Shown one piece after another: positions 62,321-64,000 of a stretch of 64,000 nucleotides of DNA. The first letter of the stretch is position 1; each line of letters opens with the position of its first letter. Source of the stretch: Gordonia rhizosphera NBRC 16068. GTDB taxonomy: Bacteria > Actinomycetota > Actinomycetes > Mycobacteriales > Mycobacteriaceae. The DNA lies in NCBI RefSeq assembly GCF_000298195.1, contig NZ_BAHC01000197.1, forward strand, positions 62,001 to 126,000, given 5' to 3'. The position numbers and the translations under genes were made by a program. The notes beneath the pieces were generated by a model. It was not told the origin of the DNA and made no database searches. It was given only the letters and a program-made list of their open reading frames with translations.

Positions 62321-62340
62321 AACTTACGCAAGCGTAGGTT
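62321..62340. promoter_or_regulatory. Dyad upstream of the desaturase genes
   Basis: AACTTACGCA-AGCGTAGGTT is a 20-bp imperfect palindrome (8 of 10 pairs, core TACGC..GCGTA) 32 bases before ATG 62289, placed where a TetR-type lipid regulator could act. Confidence 0.5.
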
Positions 62341-62395
62341 GCATGGGGCCGTTCTGTCCAGCCCCCGGCACGGAATGTGGCCCAGCCCTCTCGAG

Positions 62396-62512
62396 ATCAG
62401 AGCACGATCGACGTCTGGATGTGCACGGTCGACGGTGGGGTGCGCACAGTCGACGGGGCGGGGTCTAGGGATCGACGGGGTGGAGGTCGCGGGAGGCCGG
62501 CGGGCCAGGCGG
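62396..62512. other. Intergenic stretch with imperfect repeats
   Basis: The gap between the desaturase promoter and the GNAT gene contains imperfect repeats of GTCGACGG(T/G)G (for example near 62429 and 62450). I see no gene or clear regulatory site. Confidence 0.3.
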
Positions 62513-63619
62513 TCAGGCCTCGTCGCGGAGCAGTTCGTACCCGAAAAGGTCTTCCATGACCCCGGCCGACAGTGCGGCGAGGGGCTGGGTGCCGAAACGG
62601 TGCATCCCGGCGGCCTCGGCGAGCGCCCAGCTCCCCTTGTTGCTCGCCGCGGCGAAGAGCGTCAGCCGACGCAACCCCAGGACATCGAAGCTGTGGCGCA
62701 CGGCCGCGGGGAACGTCTCGCGCAGCACGCCGGTGCCCCGCGCCTCGGGGTGGGTGTAGAACCCCGCCTCGGCACCGGTGACGTCATCGATCTTGAACAG
62801 CGAGATGTCACCGAGGTAGAGGTCGTTCTCCTTGTCAGCCACCGCCCACGTACAGGTCTGCCCGCACGCGGCGGTCCACCATTTGCGGGTACGTTCGGCG
62901 GCCGCGTGTTCCACGGTCAGCGGCGATGGGCGCCCGAACAGGTATTTGCGCGAGATCGGGTCGTCGAGGGTCTCGCGGATGCGCTCGTCGTCGGCGGCCG
63001 ACAGCGGCCGCAGCCGGAACCGCTCGGTCTCGAAGGTGGTGGTGCGCCAGGTGGACTTGGGGGCGAAGTCGTCGCCGGCATGCCACTTCGCAGACCACGC
63101 GTCGACCACACCGCTGTTCATCTCGAGCCAGTCGGGCAACTTGGCGAGCAGGGTGAACCCCGCCGCGTGGGCCGTGCGCAGGCTGGTGAGGTTGCCCTCG
63201 GCCGCCTCCCACCGCACCACCTCGACGTCGCGTTCGGTGGCTGCGTAATCCATGGCAAGGACGAGCGCGCGCCGGGCCAACCCTTCGCCGCGGGCGTCCG
63301 GATGCAGAACGAACCCGATATCGACCACCCGACCGGAGCCACGCAGGTCCACGCTGCCGATGAAGCGGCCCTCGCATTCGATCGCCCAGATCATCGAGGC
63401 CCCGGAATCCCAGCCCCGAAGCGCACCGGTGATGAAACGTTCGGCATCGGTTCGGCCGTAGGGCGAGGGCATCTTCGCCCAGCGCATCGTCAAGGGATCG
63501 GTCGCGTATTCCACCACCCGGTCAATGTCATCGGGCCGATGTGCCCGCAGCGACACGACCCCGTCGGACAGGACCGGGACCTCGATCGACTCCGCCAATC
63601 GGGACAGTTCAACACGCAC
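62513..63619 (-). CDS. Double GNAT-family N-acetyltransferase
   Basis: A 368-residue protein with two acetyltransferase domains. Domain 1 covers about 10-170 (VSLRAHRPDDIDRVVEYA; acetyl-CoA loop HPDARGEGLARRAL). Domain 2 covers about 190-350 (FRLRPLSAADDERIRETL; loop HPEARGTGVLRETF). Both loops keep the R/Q-x-x-G-x-G/A pattern. I chose GTG 63619 because GGAGGA lies 7 bases upstream; ATG 63634 is the alternative. The substrate is unknown. Confidence 0.8.
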   Translation of the reverse strand: MRVELSRLAESIEVPVLSDGVVSLRAHRPDDIDRVVEYATDPLTMRWAKMPSPYGRTDAERFITGALRGWDSGASMIWAIECEGRFIGSVDLRGSGRVVDIGFVLHPDARGEGLARRALVLAMDYAATERDVEVVRWEAAEGNLTSLRTAHAAGFTLLAKLPDWLEMNSGVVDAWSAKWHAGDDFAPKSTWRTTTFETERFRLRPLSAADDERIRETLDDPISRKYLFGRPSPLTVEHAAAERTRKWWTAACGQTCTWAVADKENDLYLGDISLFKIDDVTGAEAGFYTHPEARGTGVLRETFPAAVRHSFDVLGLRRLTLFAAASNKGSWALAEAAGMHRFGTQPLAALSAGVMEDLFGYELLRDEA

Positions 63620-63716
63620 GCGGATCTCCTCCATCGTCGGCTCCGTGGTCGGTCTGTCCGACTCAGCCTAACCCTTCGGGCGCTGCCGCCGACGGGGACG
63701 AGGGAGGAGAGCAGTA

Positions 63717-64000
63717 TCAGACGTCGAGGGTGCAGTCCCCGGCGGCGGCGCTGATGCAGGTCTGGATGCGTTCACCCTCGACGTGCTCGACACCGGTCCG
63801 CAGGTCTCGGACGCAGCCCTTGTCGAGCATCACCACGCAGCTCTGGCAGATACCCATCCGGCAGCCGAACGGCATGAGCACCCCGGCCTCCTCCCCGGCC
63901 TCGAGCAGCGTGGTGGCGCCGTCGATGTCGGTGGCGGTGCGGCCGGACCGGCCGAACGTGACGGTTCCGCCCTCGGCCCCGTGCGCCCCTCGTTCGAGGG
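63717..64000 (-). CDS. C-terminal 2Fe-2S domain of a ferredoxin reductase/oxygenase-reductase, 5' end beyond window
   Basis: The last ~93 residues of a plant-type ferredoxin domain have cysteine pattern CRMGICQSC followed by a distal Cys in QTCISAA. Such a domain is usually the C-terminus of an FNR-type reductase. It is read on the same strand as the desaturases; in mycobacteria a protein of this type (Rv3230c) is the electron donor for DesA3. So an electron-supply role for the desaturases is likely. The FAD/NAD domain is off the right edge. Confidence 0.8.
   Translation of the reverse strand, partial: LERGAHGAEGGTVTFGRSGRTATDIDGATTLLEAGEEAGVLMPFGCRMGICQSCVVMLDKGCVRDLRTGVEHVEGERIQTCISAAAGDCTLDV

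Noticed and set aside
62273..63754. 493-codon + strand frame opposite the GNAT gene
   Set aside because: No recognisable domain; the minus strand has two GNAT acetyl-CoA loops.

Overview
The window is high-GC DNA with heavy GC bias at third codon positions, many GTG starts and many 1-4 bp start/stop overlaps. It encodes DUF222/HNH, SARP-AAA, DesA3-type desaturase and Rv2951c-like proteins. This points to a mycolic-acid actinobacterium (Mycobacteriales), most like Gordonia, Rhodococcus or Williamsia. I cannot fix the genus from sequence alone. I saw no rRNA, tRNA, CRISPR array, insertion sequence or prophage. No stretch longer than about 300 bases lacks a gene; the longest gap, 1948-2242, is a divergent promoter region.

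Layout. (1) 1-1947: the end of a molybdenum-hydroxylase locus (FAD subunit, XdhC maturation factor). (2) 2243-16449: an amine/heterocycle catabolic region. It holds an FAD monooxygenase, RidA, DUF1028 protein, M20 amidohydrolase and aspartate ammonia-lyase in one coupled run. A TetR gene lies divergent to a trimethylamine/histamine-dehydrogenase-type flavoprotein, followed by a DUF222-HNH gene, a LysR regulator, an APC permease and an aldehyde dehydrogenase. The active-site residues of the dehydrogenase and the enzyme set fit the histamine -> imidazoleacetate -> aspartate -> fumarate route; this is inference. (3) 16547-26115: NUDIX hydrolase, nucleobase (NCS2) permease with an unusual C-terminal tail, NTF2-like and cupin proteins, an acyl-CoA dehydrogenase, an LLM oxidoreductase resembling phthiodiolone ketoreductase, and a large SARP-AAA regulator. 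(4) 26169-29206: a small protein, VOC protein, aroA and rsgA (housekeeping). (5) 29302-57320: a large inositol/cyclitol gene set. It has iolC, a Cgl0159-type aldolase, iolB, iolD, iolG and mmsA. It also has a phytanoyl-CoA-dioxygenase/SDR/Gfo/IolE-like/Gfo operon, a sugar ABC transporter, an IolT-like MFS porter, six Gfo/Idh/MocA dehydrogenase genes (one broken), two TIM-barrel isomerase/dehydratases, and GntR and LacI regulators. (6) 57365-59596: LysR and MFS pair. (7) 59680-64000: two tandem membrane fatty-acid desaturases, a double GNAT protein, and the 2Fe-2S end of a ferredoxin reductase that probably feeds the desaturases electrons.

Regulation visible in sequence. A 21-bp dyad (TGTCA..GAC ... 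GTC.TGACA) recurs near the GntR gene, the ABC operon, the iolC promoter and the broken Gfo gene. An 11-bp direct repeat of SARP type lies before the SARP gene and before the cupin operon. The element CTGTACAGATGT lies at nearly the same distance before the monooxygenase operon and the APC permease, which ties those two transcription units together.

The most unusual gene is at 36271-37467. It joins a LacI-type effector-binding domain with no DNA-binding domain to the front (Rossmann) half of a Gfo/Idh/MocA dehydrogenase.
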